Shown: positions 11,601-24,007 of the stretch, piece after piece | Layout of the letters: every line of letters starts with the position of its first letter | How positions within the stretch are numbered: position 1 is the stretch's first letter | Origin: Heloderma charlesbogerti | Lineage: Eukaryota > Chordata > Lepidosauria > Squamata > Helodermatidae | Assembly (NCBI GenBank): GCA_026122225.1 | Contig: JANEZZ010001949.1 | Coordinates: 1,178,001 to 1,242,000, forward strand | Direction: 5' to 3' | DNA: 64,000 bases | Program-made: the position numbers and the translations under genes | The notes under the pieces: model-generated | What the model was told of the DNA's origin: nothing | The model's input: the letters and a program-made list of their open reading frames with translations, nothing else | Databases searched by the model: none

Positions 11601-11906
11601 ATGCCCATTGACAGCCTGACCAATGAGTTGGAGCAAATGGTTGAACCTCACAATGATTACTTCAGCACACAGTTCCTCTTGAACTTCATTATTGTTGGCA
11701 CCCACAGCATCACCGTGGAGTCCTCTGTAAGAGATCTCAGTGGCATCATATGGAAGACTGGGCCAAAAACCACTCTGTTGATTAAGTCTCTCGAAGATCC
11801 GTACTCCCAGCAAATTCGACTTCAGCAGCAGCAAGGGCAGCAGCCACCCCAGCCGCCGCAACAGCCGACACAGACACAGCAACGAACTGCATATTCCCGT
11901 TTTTAG
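11601..11906 (+). CDS. INTS7: Integrator complex subunit 7, last coding exon with stop
   Basis: The terminal exon has 101 codons plus TAG at 11904-11906. The acceptor is a pyrimidine tract ending TTTCTCAG at 11593-11600. It starts MPIDSLTNELEQMVEP (this ATG is internal, not an initiator), then PHNDYFSTQFLLNFIIVGTH, then WKTGPKTTLLIKSLEDPYSQ, and ends in a Gln/Pro-rich tail finishing RTAYSRF. The conserved core and the AYxRF end identify INTS7. The Q/P tail has extra PQPP and PTQTQ steps and is about six residues longer than the human tail as I remember it. Such low-complexity ends vary among vertebrates. Everything upstream of SLEDPYSQQIRL is strongly conserved, consistent with purifying selection. 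Confidence 0.95.
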   Translation: MPIDSLTNELEQMVEPHNDYFSTQFLLNFIIVGTHSITVESSVRDLSGIIWKTGPKTTLLIKSLEDPYSQQIRLQQQQGQQPPQPPQQPTQTQQRTAYSRF

Positions 11907-13315
11907 TGCTCATTCTTCATTCAGTGGCCCATGTCAAGGGCATTGTGATGGTGTGATGAGTTGAAATCTGGTAGCAGTGCATAACCCAGCCAATCACTTT
12001 TAACTCAGTTCAGTCCTTTCTGTGTAGCTGGTAATTTGCATTCCACCTCACAAAAAGTATGATACGAATGGGTCTTTGTAAATGCCACTGTGCATTAAGA
12101 ACAACTTAAATTGGTTCCCCACATCCATACATCTTCATGTGCATCACCAGTTAGAGCTTCCTCTTGGAAAACAGTGAGTGATCAAGGAAGTGTGTAAGTT
12201 TTGTCTGGGTTGCACTCCAGGATATTGGCTCTTTGAGTCATCCAGTTGCCACTTCCTGAAGAGCATGAATTGTTTTGACAGCACTAAGTGAATGCTACAG
12301 TTAGGCTCTCAAACCAGGTGGGCTTTGAGTGTGTGTAAAACTTAAGAGACTGTTCCCAAGCTTTACACAGTGCCTCTCCAAATGCGAGAACACAAACATC
12401 CAGACACCCTGGCTGGATAATTCTAAGTAATCCTTTTGAATGTTGCCAAACTAGAAAGAGGTTTGGTTATCATACCTGTTTGTTATCTTGATAGTGTTCT
12501 TTATGGTTTTGAATCTCATGGCTGGTCACTGTAGTTGCTTCTGTATATAGCAATGCTCAAGAGATACCTACTGGAATGCTTTCCTTCCTTAACAAGAAAA
12601 GACACTTGCAGTTTGGCTGGGGTCCCCCTGACAAAGAAAGAACAGAAATAATCTGTTCCATCTTCGAAAGGTTGGAAACGCTTGTGTTAGAAAGTTGACA
12701 AATTAGAAAGGCTGGTGTTAATAATTTCTTTTTTACTCCATTGTGAAGGGAGTATGCATTGAGAAGCATGCCAGTGCTTTTAAGAGGAGGTCTCTGAAGA
12801 GGCAGCTCACTGGTGTTAGAAGGACAACATGGGACCAGTGCCTGCACCCTCTAATCTGAAGGGGACCTACTTTGTATAGTTTCATGAGTCCTTTTCTACA
12901 AGAGAGAAGACCCTACAAGGCTGAAGGGAGGGCCATCTCCCATTAACTACTCCTTTGTGACTTAAAAACTGACTGACAATTTAAAGAAAATCATTGGGTC
13001 TGAGCTGTTTAAACTTTAACTGGTTTGTGGGTTGCCTTCTAAAACTATGTAGGAAAGAACTATCATTGTATTCTGTTAGTGCTTGTTCAGTGTGTCCATG
13101 CATTTTGTTTTCAGATGCCAGTAGTTCACTCAGGTGTTGAGGGTATACACATGCAGGCTGATGGGGGTTTCTCCCATTGAATATGGGAGCTTGGGATAGG
13201 TTTGGAGGGTAGTTGCAACATACCATTTTTAGCTGGAGTTGGTTCATTTTTATTGCAAAAACTACTCTTTGTTATGTATAGAATATTCTAATAAACCGTT
13301 AGTTTTACATTTCCA
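11907..13315 (+). other. INTS7: INTS7 3' untranslated region
   Basis: Repeat-free sequence between the INTS7 stop codon and the first good polyadenylation signal. It has no long ORF of its own. The end is set by the signal at 13290 plus about 20 bases; the exact cleavage site cannot be seen. Confidence 0.7.
13290..13295 (+). terminator. Candidate polyadenylation signal AATAAA for INTS7
   Basis: A canonical AATAAA hexamer 1.38 kb after the stop codon, followed by sequence with T-rich patches and preceding the first intergenic repeat (CR1 at 13769). No equally good hexamer was noticed earlier in the 3' UTR. Confidence 0.65.
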
Positions 13316-13768
13316 TCCAACTGCAAAACTGGAAGTTCTTTTGAAGAAAAAGGTATTGAAAATAACCTTTCTTGAAAAGCCAGCATTTGATTTAATGCCA
13401 GCCTGCAGTTTTTAAGCATTTCCTGCCTCCACGAGGAAACAGTTCACTTCTCCCGTCCACAGCATATTAATTTGTAAATGATGAATAACCCCTGCCATCA
13501 AGCAACAGGAGATGTCCCATCTGACCTTGATACGTGGAATTTCTTCCTAAGCAATGGGGAAATGTCACACCTCCTTTCCCCTTTTTGATCTTTTAACTAC
13601 CCTGGTCTAGCACTGATTTAGGTGGTGCTACTTAATCCTTGCACCAAGGACTTTCCCTCAATTTACATAGGGATCACTTCAGAGGCAATTGCTGATACTA
13701 TCTCTTGACCATGGGAAAATATCCAGTCTTTGCATTCTAGAAGCTGCTTAGACAAGCTATTCTTCAGT

Positions 13769-16700
13769 CATAGAATCATAGAATAGTAGGGTTGGAAGGG
13801 GCCTGCAAGACCATCGAGTCCAACCCCCTGCTCAATATAGGAATCCAAGTCAGAGCATCCCTGACAGATGGCTGTCCAGCCTCGTCTTGAACGCCTCCAG
13901 TGTGGGAGAGCCCACCACCTCCCTAGGGAATTGGTTTCATTCTTGTATTGCTCTAACAGCCATGACATTTTTCCTAATGTTCAGCCAGAATCTGGCTTCC
14001 TGTAACTTGAGCTCATTATTCCGTGTCCTGCATTCTGGGATGATTGAGAAGAGATCCTGGCCTTCCTCTGTGACAACCTTTCAAGTACTTGAACAGCGCT
14101 GTCATATCTCCCCTCAGTCATCTCTTGTCAAGGCTAAACATGCCCAGTTCTTTCAGTCTCTCTTCATAGGGCTTTGTTTCCAGTCCCCTGATCATCTTTG
14201 TTGCCCTCCTCTGAACCCTCTCCAGTTTGTCTGCATGCTTCTTAAAGTGCGGTGCCCAGAACTGGACACAGTACTCCACTAACCAGTGCTCAGTAGAGGG
14301 GAACTGGTACTTCCAGGATTTGGAAGCTATGCTTCTATTAATGCAGCCCGAAATGGCATTGGCCTTTTTTGCAGCCACATCACATTGCTGGCTCATATTC
14401 AGCTTGTGATCGACAACAATTCCAAGATCCTTCTCGCTTGTGCTGTTGTTGAGCCACGTATCCCCCATCTTGTAACTGTGCATTTGGTTTCTTTTTCCTA
14501 GGTGCAGAACTTGGCATTTATCCCCATTACATTTCATTCTGTTTTCTGCCCAGAGCTCCAGTCTATCCAGATCACTTTGAATTCTGTTTCTGTCTTCCAA
14601 GGTATTAGCTATACCATCCAATATTAGCTATACCATCCAATGTTGTGTCATCTGCAAATTTGATCAGCATTCCCTGCACCTCCTCCTCCAAGTCACTAAT
14701 AAAAATGTTGAAGAGCACTGGGCCCAGGACTGAGCCCTGCGGTACCCCACACGTTACCTCTCCCCAGTTTGAGAAGATCCCATTGATAAGCACTCTTCGA
14801 GTCCGATTCTGTAGCCAACTGTGGATCCACCGGATCGTTGTTTCATCTAGCCCACTTTGAGCTAGTTTGCTCATCAGGATATCATGGGGCACACTGTCAA
14901 AAGCTTTGCTGAAGTTGATCTATATTATGTCCACAGCATTCCCACAGTCCACAAGGGAGGTTACCTGATCCAAAAATGAGATCAGATTCATCTGGCAGGA
15001 TTTGTTCTTGACAAATCCATGTTGGTTTCGAGTAATCACTGCATTGTTTTCACAGTGCTTACAGATGGATTACTTTATAATCTGCTCCAGAATTTTCCCA
15101 GGGACTGATGTCAGACTGATTGGTCTGTAGTTCCCAAGTTTCTCCTTTTTACCCTTTTTGAAGATAGGGACTACATTAGCCCTCCTCCAGTCATCTGGCA
15201 CTTCACCCGTCCTCCATAATTTCTCAAAGAGAATGGGCAGTGATTTTGAGAGTTCTTCTGCCAGTTCCTTCATTACTCTAGGGTGCAGTTCATCTGGCCC
15301 TGGAGATTTGAACTCATTCAAAGTAATTAGGTGTTCCTTGACCATATGCCTATCCATCTCAAGCTGCAATCTTGCCCCTTCAGTCTGTACTTTGCCTTTG
15401 CCAGGGGGGTCATAGACCCTCTTTTGGGAGAAGACTGAGCCAAAGTAGGAACTGAGCACCTCTGCCTTTTCTTTGTCATCTGTTATCATTTTGCCATCCT
15501 TATTTAATAGCTAAAGCACCATTTCTTTCCTCTGTCTTTTACTGTGCACGTATCTGAAGAAAGCCTTTTTGTTGCTTTTAGCATTCCTCACTAACCTCAG
15601 CTCGTTCTCAGCTTTAGCTTTCTTGACGCTATTCCTGCAATCCTGTGCTACCTGCCTGTACTCTTGCTTTGTAGCTTGGCCTTCCTTCTACTTCTTATAT
15701 GTGTCCTTTTTTGTTTTCAAGTCATCCCTAAGCTTTTTGTGAAGCCACATTGGCTTCTTCTGTTGTCTTCCACCTTTTTTTCTTGTTGGAATAGTTTGTA
15801 ATCGTGCCTTGAGAATTTCCTTTTTTAAAAACTCCCATCCATCTTGGACTCCTTTTCTTGTTAGAGTCGCTTGCTATGGAACCTTACTGATTATTGTTTA
15901 ATGCCCTCCTGATGAAGTTCTTCATGCTGTGGCCAAACACATTCTTCCCAGCCTTTATGAGGTGCAACCCATCCCTTGCAAAGAGTCCATCTTCCAGGAA
16001 GTATAGCCCATGGTCCCAAAATCCAAATCTCTCGTTGTGGCACCACCCTCGTAACCAGTCATTCACTCTGGGTATTTTTCTTTCCCTTAATATCCCTCTT
16101 CTAACTACTGGAAGGATGGATGAGAAAACTATCTGGGCCCCAAAGTTCTTGAGTTTCCTTCCCAAAACTTTAAAGTCGGACGTGATTTCTTCGTAGCTCT
16201 GCTTGGTGGTATCATTTGTTCCCACATGGATGAGAAGAAAGGGATACCTGTCAGTGGGCTTTATGAGTGCAGGCAACCTTTCAGTCATGTCTCTAATCCG
16301 TCCTCCTGGGAGACAGCATACCTGGCGAGTCCATGGGTCTTCGAAACATACTTGGGTCTCGATCTCACGCAGCAAGGAGTCTCCCACTACTACTATTCTT
16401 ATCTTGTTTGTTGTAGGCCTTGGTTTCATTGCTCCTACTTGACTGACCTTCAGCCTCTTGCTCACTCTCATGCAGGTTCCCCTGTAATTCTTCTTCTGCA
16501 GGCTGTTCTTCAGTCTCATCCTCAAGTACCTGGAATCGGTTCCACAGCTCCACTGCTTCCACTGCTGCAGAGTGGCTTCTAGTTCTTCTGCTCCTACCTG
16601 TCACTCTTTTCCAAGGAGTATCCTTTACTGCATTTTTCCTCACCTCAGCATTTCCCTCTTCTGCCTCAGCTTGCTGTTGCTCTTCAAGCTTCTGTTCTTC

Positions 16701-16803
16701 AATTTGCTGCTGTAGTTCCACCGTTCTGTCCAAGAACTGTTCATGTTCTCTTATTCCCTGGAGGTTCGACAGTCCCCTATTCCCTATGCCCACAAGACTG
16801 AAA
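13769..16803 (-). mobile_element. CR1 LINE, internally deleted copy
   Basis: The minus-strand CR1 3' end is at 13769, with the repeated ATTCTATGATTCTATGA motif in reverse. Reading from the 5' side: ORF1 remnants (16365-16793, coiled coil rich in Gln/Glu; 15884-16525, SGNH-hydrolase-like domain with GDSLLREIE, HVGTNDT and DGLHLIKAGKN), then directly ORF2 from mid-protein (15070-15489, 14605-14892, 14118-14621), including GVPQGSVLGPVLFNIF and KFADDTTLDG. Compared with the second copy at 36068, about 870 bp encoding the ORF2 N-terminus and endonuclease are missing at about 15893. Several stops and shifts break ORF2. The element sits just downstream of INTS7 in antisense orientation. Confidence 0.93.
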
Positions 16804-16839
16804 AAAGGGTGCTGTGTCCTTAGAAATGGGTTAGCTAGA

Positions 16840-16965
16840 TACCGTGGTTTTAATGTTTTATATATTTTATATTGTATTGTGTGCTCTTTGGTTTTAATTT
16901 TTGTGAATCTCCTAGAGAGCTTCGACTATTGGGCGGTATAGAAATGGAATGGAATGGATAAAATA
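16840..16965 (+). repeat. L2-like LINE 3' tail
   Basis: Ends with CTAGAGAGCTTCGACTATTGG then GCGGTATAGAAATGGAATGG, the same 3' terminus seen at 21400-21455 and 30800-30875. Only the 3' end is present. Confidence 0.6.
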
Positions 16966-17489
16966 GAAGCTACTGCTCCTCACTGAAATAGTGAGTTTGC
17001 CTAAGTATCTATGTACACTTCAGGAAGAGATCATTTGGAGCTTGATGCTGATGATATTAATCATTCTTTCTTTTCCACCTGAGTCTAGGAGTCCATGGAA
17101 GTCCTGAACTGATGCCTGAAATCAGTAATGGAGTGGATGTGTGCTAACTGTAGTTTAACCCAGACAAGAAAGAAGTGCTCCCAGTCAGTAGGGCTGTCAG
17201 GCTGTCAGTCCAGTGATGGGGATACAGTTTCTTCTGGATGGCTTTCCTGAAGAATCTGGATCACTGTCTGAGAGTGCTCCTGGACTTGACCTTGTTCCTG
17301 GATGATGAAGTGGTCACTCTGGCCAGGACTACCTTTCCCCAGTTAGACTGGTGTGCCAATTGCACTTGTTTCTGGAGATGGTGGACCTGGCCATGGTTGC
17401 ACATGTTTTATTTGCATCAAGGTTGGTTTACTGGAATGCACTGTATACATGGGGCTGCCTTTGAACAGCATATAGAACTTCAGCTGGGT

Positions 17490-17652
17490 GAAGGGCCATA
17501 GCTCAGTGGAAGAGCATATACCTTGCATGCAGAATGTTGCAGGCTCAATATCCAGCATCTCCAGGTAAGGTTAGCAAAGAATCCTGCCTGAAACCCTGGA
17601 GAGTCACTGCCAGTCAGTTTCATCAATGTTGGGATAGATGCATAAGTGTCCA
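17490..17652 (+). mobile_element. tRNA-headed SINE, 3' part interrupted
   Basis: The A box (ATAGCTCAGTGGAAGAGCA), a B-box-like block (GCAGGCTCAATATCCAGCATC) and the body CTGCCTGAAACCCTGGAGAGTC match the family seen at 7512. The tail diverges and ends at the duplicated site of the following MITE. Confidence 0.7.
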
Positions 17653-17660
17653 CCATAGTT

Positions 17661-17973
17661 GGCACTCTCTCTTCCACTTGCCAAGAAGGTGGTGATAGCA
17701 ACCCTGGGGGCTCAGGGAGCCACACTGCCCCCATTCTATGGAACCCACCAGTAGCAACACCCGTCTGCCCCCAACTGCCGTGGTGGCAAAAAAGTGGCGA
17801 TTCTGCTTTAAAACAAGATGCATGGGGAGTACATACTCTCCATGCATTTTGTTTTCAAGCAAAATTGCCACTTTTCCTGCTGCCACAGCAAATTTGGCAG
17901 AGGAGCAGTGGGGGCCCCAAAAGAGGCCAGTGGGGGCTACATGTGGCCTGTGGGCCAAGTGTTGCCCACCCTG
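17661..17973. mobile_element. hAT-type MITE, 313 bp, 8-bp target duplication
   Basis: Flanked by CCATAGTT (17653-17660) and CCATAGAT (17974-17981), 7 of 8 identical. The right end reads CCTGTGGGCCAAGTGTTGCC then CACCCTG, whose reverse complement begins CAGGGTGGGCAAC, a hAT-like terminus. The left terminus is diverged. No coding capacity. Confidence 0.55.
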
Positions 17974-18219
17974 CCATAGATTGGAACCCATCTTGGAGCT
18001 GGGGTTCATATCATGCTGTCATAGGTTTCTGCTTGAAAACCTGTGATTGTTTCATGGGGATTCTCTTCCCCTCTAAAGAGCATGAGCTAAAGAGAAATGA
18101 CAGCTGTGCTGAGATGGCAACTTCCACTACGGCTGATTTTTAGTGCTAAAGTCCTCCTGTGGAACTTTCTTCCCAGGAAAGATCAGCCAGACGGGTATTG
18201 AGAAACTTCCAGATGCTTG

Positions 18220-18222
<3 letters not shown>

Positions 18223-18255
<33 letters not shown>
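18223..18255. repeat. (TG)n microsatellite
   Basis: About 16 uninterrupted TG dinucleotides. Confidence 0.95.
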
Positions 18256-18256
<1 letters not shown>

Positions 18257-18399
18257 CCACCAAGCTTTTGTGGATACTGACCTCTTTAATCTATATTTAT
18301 TTGCTGCTATGTGAAATTGCAAGAATTTATATTTTGATTATGTAACTGGTTAATTTTTAATGTGTTTCTTGATACTGTTATGTTCTTAATTTATTGCTG

Positions 18400-18490
18400 G
18401 TGAGAGAGCGGAGGACAGGAAGGCCTGGCGTGCTATGGTCCATGGGGTCATGAAGAGTCAGACACGACTTAACGACTGAACAACAACAAA
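18400..18490 (+). mobile_element. BovB 3' end fragment
   Basis: Encodes the end of the BovB polyprotein (a reading like RKAWRAMVHGVMKSQTRLND) and finishes with CGACTTAACGACTGAACAACAACAA, the BovB terminal sequence. It is nearly the same as the nested copy at 46779-46988. Strongly 5'-truncated. Confidence 0.8.
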
Positions 18491-19559
18491 GCCACTGTGA
18501 GGGCTTTTGTAATAGAAGAAAAATGACCTAGACATTTAAATCTAGGAAGAGGAGACGCAGCAGCTGGAACATCTAGACTCAGGAATTTTGTTGCTTTTGA
18601 CATCTAGCCTTCTCCAACCCTGCTACTGTGCTGGGTGTGGAATGCGTAGCATATTAGAAGTGGGCAGACTGGAACCACCTGTGTGAACTGGAATGCTGTG
18701 ACCGCTAATTATTGCCCTGTAAGATCTTTGGTCACCCCAGGATTGTTGAGTGTTTTCAACTGAGAGGAATCTCTTGACCTGTAGAAAGCCAGTCACAGGT
18801 GGTGGGTCACCGCTGGTGGGGGCAACCTCAGAGGGGTCCCTTTGGGTGTCCCTGGTTCAGGTGTGGATGAGGGTGAGGGCAGCACTTTAGTTTGTAGAAT
18901 GGGGACAGAAGGGTTGGTTTAGAATTGCCTTTAACTGTATGAGACAGAATTGTGGGTTGCCTCCTCTGTGAAAGATAGGAAGGAAGTGGGGAAAGGTTCT
19001 CATTGTTGTCATGAGGGGCAGTATTTTAGGCTTCTAGCATCATATTCTGACAGTTCCTGCTGCTTGAAATCTGCACTTTATTACTCTAGCATTTTACCAT
19101 TCCAGCAGCTTCTTGCGCTTGCGCTTTAGTACTCTCTTATTTTAGTATTTCATTGCCTTGGTACTGTACTGTGGCGGTAGTTTTATTTACTCTGCGTTTT
19201 AAGGTTTTATCTGATTACACTTTGGTTTACCTCTGTGGGAAGCAGTATCTGATTACACTTTGGTTTACTTCTATGGGAAGCAGTATTTTGAATCTTATTC
19301 CAGTCTTCTCTGTTTGCACTTTATTTCAATCAGCAGTATGTGCTTGGGCAGTGAGGTTATTGGGAGGGGAGGGCAGAACAGGGCACACCTATTTCAGCGG
19401 GCATAGGCAGAGGGAGGTATGATGCAGGGAGTTGGATAGGCCAGTTGAGTAGAAGTGTGGAGAGACATCTTAAGAGCTGCCCCTCATCTGATCCCTCACT
19501 CAACCAGAGTATTTTGGGTTCCCTTGTCAACATGCCCCTTGCCTGGTGGCACTGCTTTT

Positions 19560-20115
19560 GAATGCCAGGTCGGTCCATAATAAGGCACCTATTATCCGTG
19601 ATTTAATCATGGATGAAGGGGCCGACCTGGTGTATATAACAGAAACCTGAGTGGGTTGGGGGGAGTAGCTCTTCCCCCATTTTGCTCACCCGGGTCTGCA
19701 GTGCAGCATAAACTAGATGGCCAGGGATAGGGTTTTGCTAACACCCCTAAGGATTTTATTTCCTTCACCAGGAAACCAGTTTGGTTGAGTGCTGGGTTTG
19801 AGTTGTTGGTACCTGGTGCTGAGCCAAAGAGACAGGTCAGGGATTCTGCTGTTGTACCAGCCACCCTGCTGCTTTCTCTTCCCAAGCTGACTGAGCTGGA
19901 CTCAAGCACAGTGTTGGAAAACCCTAAGGTGCTTGTCCTGGGGGATTTCAAGATCCATGTTAGAGACATTTCAGGAGGGCCTGATTGTGATTTCATGGCT
20001 GCCATGACAACCATGAGACTTTCTCAATATGTCACCAGCCCAACACATATTGCAGAACACACCCTTGACCTGGCATTTTCAATCAAACAGGTGGTTAGTG
20101 GTCTGGAATAGGGTA
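19560..20115 (+). mobile_element. L2-like LINE, endonuclease domain remnant
   Basis: The plus-strand frame reads NARSVHNKAPIIRDLIMDEG then ADLVYITET, the classic start of an apurinic-type endonuclease. Further on (19785-20111) it reads LVLGDFKIHVRDISGG and VTSPTHIAEHTLDLAFSIK. Frameshifts separate the blocks. The RT domain does not follow directly; the C-terminal region reappears at 20870. Confidence 0.7.
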
Positions 20116-20134
20116 CGTGCATGTCTCTTTAACC

Positions 20135-20480
20135 CCATCGTTATTTATTTATTTGTTTGTTTGTTTGTTTTTACACTTTTATACTGCCCAATAGCTGAGG
20201 CTCTCTGGCCAGTTCACAATTAAAACCATAAAATACAACACAACAAGACAAACATAAAACTTTAAAAAAGTTTAAAAGTGCCATGTACAACCAAAGTAAA
20301 ACCCAGCAGCAGTTATAGCCCAAGGAAAGCCTGTGTGAAAAGGTGTGTTTTCAGGAGGAGTTTAAATGATTTAAGTTTAAATTTCTGTCTCCCGAACTGC
20401 ACAAGGGAGGGTTTTCCAGAGGGTGGGTGCCACTACAGAGAAAGTCACGTTCAGATGACTTCCAAGCAAAGTTTAGATTG
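20135..20480 (-). repeat. L2-like LINE 3' UTR, inverted
   Basis: Reverse orientation of the family 3' end: TTTGTTTGTTTG tail at 20147-20170, then TACTGCCCAATAGCTGAGG CTCTC. It lies between the two plus-strand LINE pieces, so it is either an insertion or part of a rearrangement. Confidence 0.55.
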
Positions 20481-20869
20481 ACAGTGGCTATTCCACTCTG
20501 CAGAGGTAGTGGGCCCATTTCATTGGCCCATCCACAGAGACTTCAGGAATCCAATGGATTCCTAAAAGCTCTAGGAGATTTTTCATTTAACATGGCTGGT
20601 TCTCCTGTCAGAGCCCTGGTCTTACTATGGAATGGTGAGACGTCTAGGGTTGTCAGCACGATCACTCCGAAACATCCTCTCTGGCATTGTAGAGCCCATC
20701 CAGCTCCCTGGTTTACTAAGAGCTGGGGATGATGAAGCAAGCAGAGCAACGACCAGATGACATATAGTGCACATTGTACAGTGAGTATGAACAGACAGAA
20801 GTAAGGACACATTTTTCCTACTTTATGGTGGTGGGAGCAGTGAAGTAACTTTACTTCTCCATCTCCATT

Positions 20870-21456
20870 GCATCCTCAGGTTAAAGAATGGTTAAATAAC
20901 TCAGCTTCTAGAATTCTGGTTGGTTGTCCTAGGTGGAGCCATATTACAGCAGTTGGCTGCCTGTTCACTACCAAGTCCAATTCAAGGTGCTCCTGCTTAC
21001 TTTTAAGCCCTAAATGGCTTGGAGCTGAAATATCTGAAGGAGTGCTCCCATATCAATCTGCATGTGCATTAAGACCATCAGAGGAGGCCCTAAGAGACAT
21101 ACATTCTCTGTACTTCCCTAAGAGACATACATTTAACATTTACAAAAGAAAGAGCCTTCTCTGTGGTGGCAGCCAAACTCTGGAAAGACACCGCCCCCCC
21201 ATGGGAGAGCCACCTCGTGCCATCTTTGTACGGTGCCAGGTAAAAACCTTTTTATTTGTTTTAAATCTGTTACTATATTTTAAATCTCTGCATTGCTGCT
21301 AGGTTTCATTCTGGTTGTATTTTATACTGTAGTTTTAAGCTTTTATATTTTATGCTGTTGTTATTCTGTACTTTGTGGTTTTAATTTTTGTGAACTGCCC
21401 AGAGAGCTTCGGCTATTGGGTGATAAGGAAATGTAACAAATAAATAAATAAATAAA
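20870..21456 (+). mobile_element. L2-like LINE C-terminal end and 3' tail
   Basis: Contains a decayed C-terminal coding region (for example HWLPVHYQVQF-like wording around 20950) and finishes GAACTGCCCAGAGAGCTTCG, GCTATTGGGTGATAAGG and an (AAATA)n tail at 21438-21455. It belongs to the same family as 16840 and 30780. Confidence 0.6.
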
Positions 21457-22555
21457 TTTGCACAGGCATTTTAAAATAAACATTCACAAATTTTACATTT
21501 TTAGATTAAAGCGTGCACATTTTTATTCCTTTCAATTTTACTTTCTGGAGTTTAGATTTTAGATTGTTTTTATTGTACTGTAATATATTGTATTGTTTTT
21601 AGATTGTTTTGTGTACACTGTCCTGAAATCCTTTTTGGGATGAAAGTATGGCTAATACACTTTTCAAATAAATCATCTATATAAAAATGGGGAAGTGGGG
21701 AGAGGACATAAACGATACCAACAGAAGAGGCACTAACCAGCCATGTGTGTGTGCGACATTTCCTGGTTTGGACTATACCGCCTACGCTGATCCTTCTAGA
21801 TTTCAGTTTCCCGTTTGAACTAGCAGTAATCCATAGAAACAATTGCTGTTTGGCTTGCAGGCATCAGCCTGACAAACAACCTACAAACCACTTGCTGTGT
21901 GCCTGTACATATCTGAATTTCTCATCACTTGATTATGCAGCATGATGATTCACAGCCAAATGTGGGAACTGCCTGCATTGAAAAGCACAACGCTTTAGGT
22001 CATAGGACAGTTCTATCTAGGAGTTTTCTCTGTGATGATGGCCCACACATGGTGTGAACCATCCAGTCCCTAGACACATTTCCAGTCACGAAAAAAAACT
22101 TCATATGCACATAAGACTTATTTTCCCTGACTAAACCCTGACTAATTTATCTTCTCTATTCTCTCCTGAACAGTCAGGGGGGGAAAAAACTGCCATAAGC
22201 TATAGTTGATCTAAAGATCTCCTTAAATGTTTCTTTACTTCATTTTTCAAGCTTGCAGAAGGAATGGATGCAACGCACACAAATAATAACTTTACCAAAT
22301 TTTAGGAGTGTGATATTATGTAACATGTTCAAAGATTATTTTCTTCACAGCATTGAAATGAAGTTATATATTAAGGGAGACTTGCAAAAAGATTTACAAA
22401 TAAGCAGCCATTCAGAATACATATGCTGATTGTCCAAAAGATCAACATTAAAAGGGAACATTCAGCATATAGGAGCCTTCCATTTACGTATAGAAAAAAA
22501 GGCAAATATATATGTAGCCTACTCTGAATCTGTTTTATGTCAGTGATAAAGATTC
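21457..22555. other. Intergenic, nothing recognised
   Basis: AT-rich, no ORF of interest and no identifiable repeat apart from short A/T tracts. Confidence 0.4.
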
Positions 22556-22850
22556 TCGCCTTCTAGATTAATAATACCAGCATTTCTATAGTACATCTCA
22601 TGTGTTCAAAGCATTTAATATAATTATTTCAGGAATTCTTACAACAGCCCTGTGATGTTGGTCGGTATTATCCCCATTTTGCAGAATGGGTGTGTGGAAA
22701 ACCGAGAGTTTGTTGCCTATAGTTTCTTTGTGAGTTTGTGGCTAAGGAGGGATTTGAAAGGTGGGGTGAGGTTGGGCAGGGGGAGCATGAGTTCAAGCTC
22801 ACATTCATAGCCACTATGCTATACCAGCTTTGCAAGTATAAGTATAGCAT
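22556..22850 (-). repeat. Ancient MIR/L2-like SINE relic
   Basis: Contains ACAACAGCCCTGTGATGTTGG, TATTATCCCCATTTTGCAGA and, further on, GGATTTGAAAGG. These are the reverse-strand landmarks of MIR/CORE-type amniote repeats. Highly diverged. Confidence 0.45.
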
Positions 22851-23199
22851 GGACAGTAGCATGCCACCCACAATACCCTATTTTAAGTCTATTGAGTTCA
22901 AAAGAGTTTGCATCCAAGTAAGTGGGCTTAGGACAGCAACAGTCAAAAACCATTGTTTTAGTGGTGGGAAGTGGCAATACACTATTCCTACGGTCAACAG
23001 CATGGTGCCCGTAGACACCTCCCTTGGCACCAGATAAGCTTGCTGCCTGCCTCTCCTTATTTTTTAAAGTTTTTTTTAAAACAATTAGAAACTTTATTTT
23101 TATTATTGGGAGGCTGCCCTAGTGCAAAGCAATGGCCACTGTCACCATCTTCATTTCCAAGAATGCCCCTGGGCCCCACATGGGCTCCAAAGGGATTCT

Positions 23200-23315
23200 T
23201 AGAATACATGATTTGGCAGTGGGGGCTCATATCCCACCTCTGCCTTGTACTTGGGTCCTTGGGCAAGTTATTTTTAGCTTTCCAGTTTGCCTTCTGGGAA
23301 ATGGGTGTTTTGTGA
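23200..23315 (+). repeat. Ancient MIR-like SINE relic
   Basis: Forward MIR-like landmarks: ATCCCACCTCTGCCTTGTAC, CTTGGGCAAGTTA and CTGGGAAATGGG. Old and diverged. Confidence 0.45.
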
Positions 23316-24007
23316 TGGGCCATGTTCACCTTGGCAGCCATTGTGTGCATGGGCAACCCCCCCACACCTCATGGGGGCCATTTTGTAAGAGCACCTGCAA
23401 AACATGCTCAACATTCCAAACGTGCCCCCTGGCCTAAAATTAGTTACCTACTATAATAGAGGAGGATGTTTGACTGCCTGAGCACCACAGCACCAAGCCT
23501 GTGAAGCCTAGACACTGAAAACATGGCATGCCTATTAAGGGGCCCCTGGGAGTATGTGCCTCTGGGTTATTTGTTTTTACAATGCATTAAATAATTTTAA
23601 GTAATTTAAACGTGTCTCTGAGTTTGAAATGTGCAGCATCATCTTTGGTCACTAAGTGGCAGACTTCCTTAATTAGCACATTTTGCAGGGGATACAGTTT
23701 GAAGGGGGGGTAGTCCAAGGGATAGAGTTATACAGTTGCCCCCTCTCCCTTGCTGTGGGGCATCCCCACCTCAGGGGAATGGCTTGGGCAGACCTTTCCC
23801 TCAGGGCAGTAGGGGTGCACCATGACAAGGGTTGAGCCTAGGGGTACCAGTCACTATGGCTTCCCTCATACCAGGGCTAGTGGTGGGTGGGGAAATGTAT
23901 CCAAGTCTGACAGCTGCATAAATTTGCTTGATAGTTTATCTACATAAAAGGGCTATTCCAAATCATGTGAAGCTAGGTCTGTTTACTAGTATATAGTGCT
24001 TCTTGGT

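Noticed and set aside
16203..16582. Plus-strand open frames over the CR1 ORF1 region
   Set aside because: They are shadows of the minus-strand CR1 protein, repeated at 39365-39606 for the same reason.
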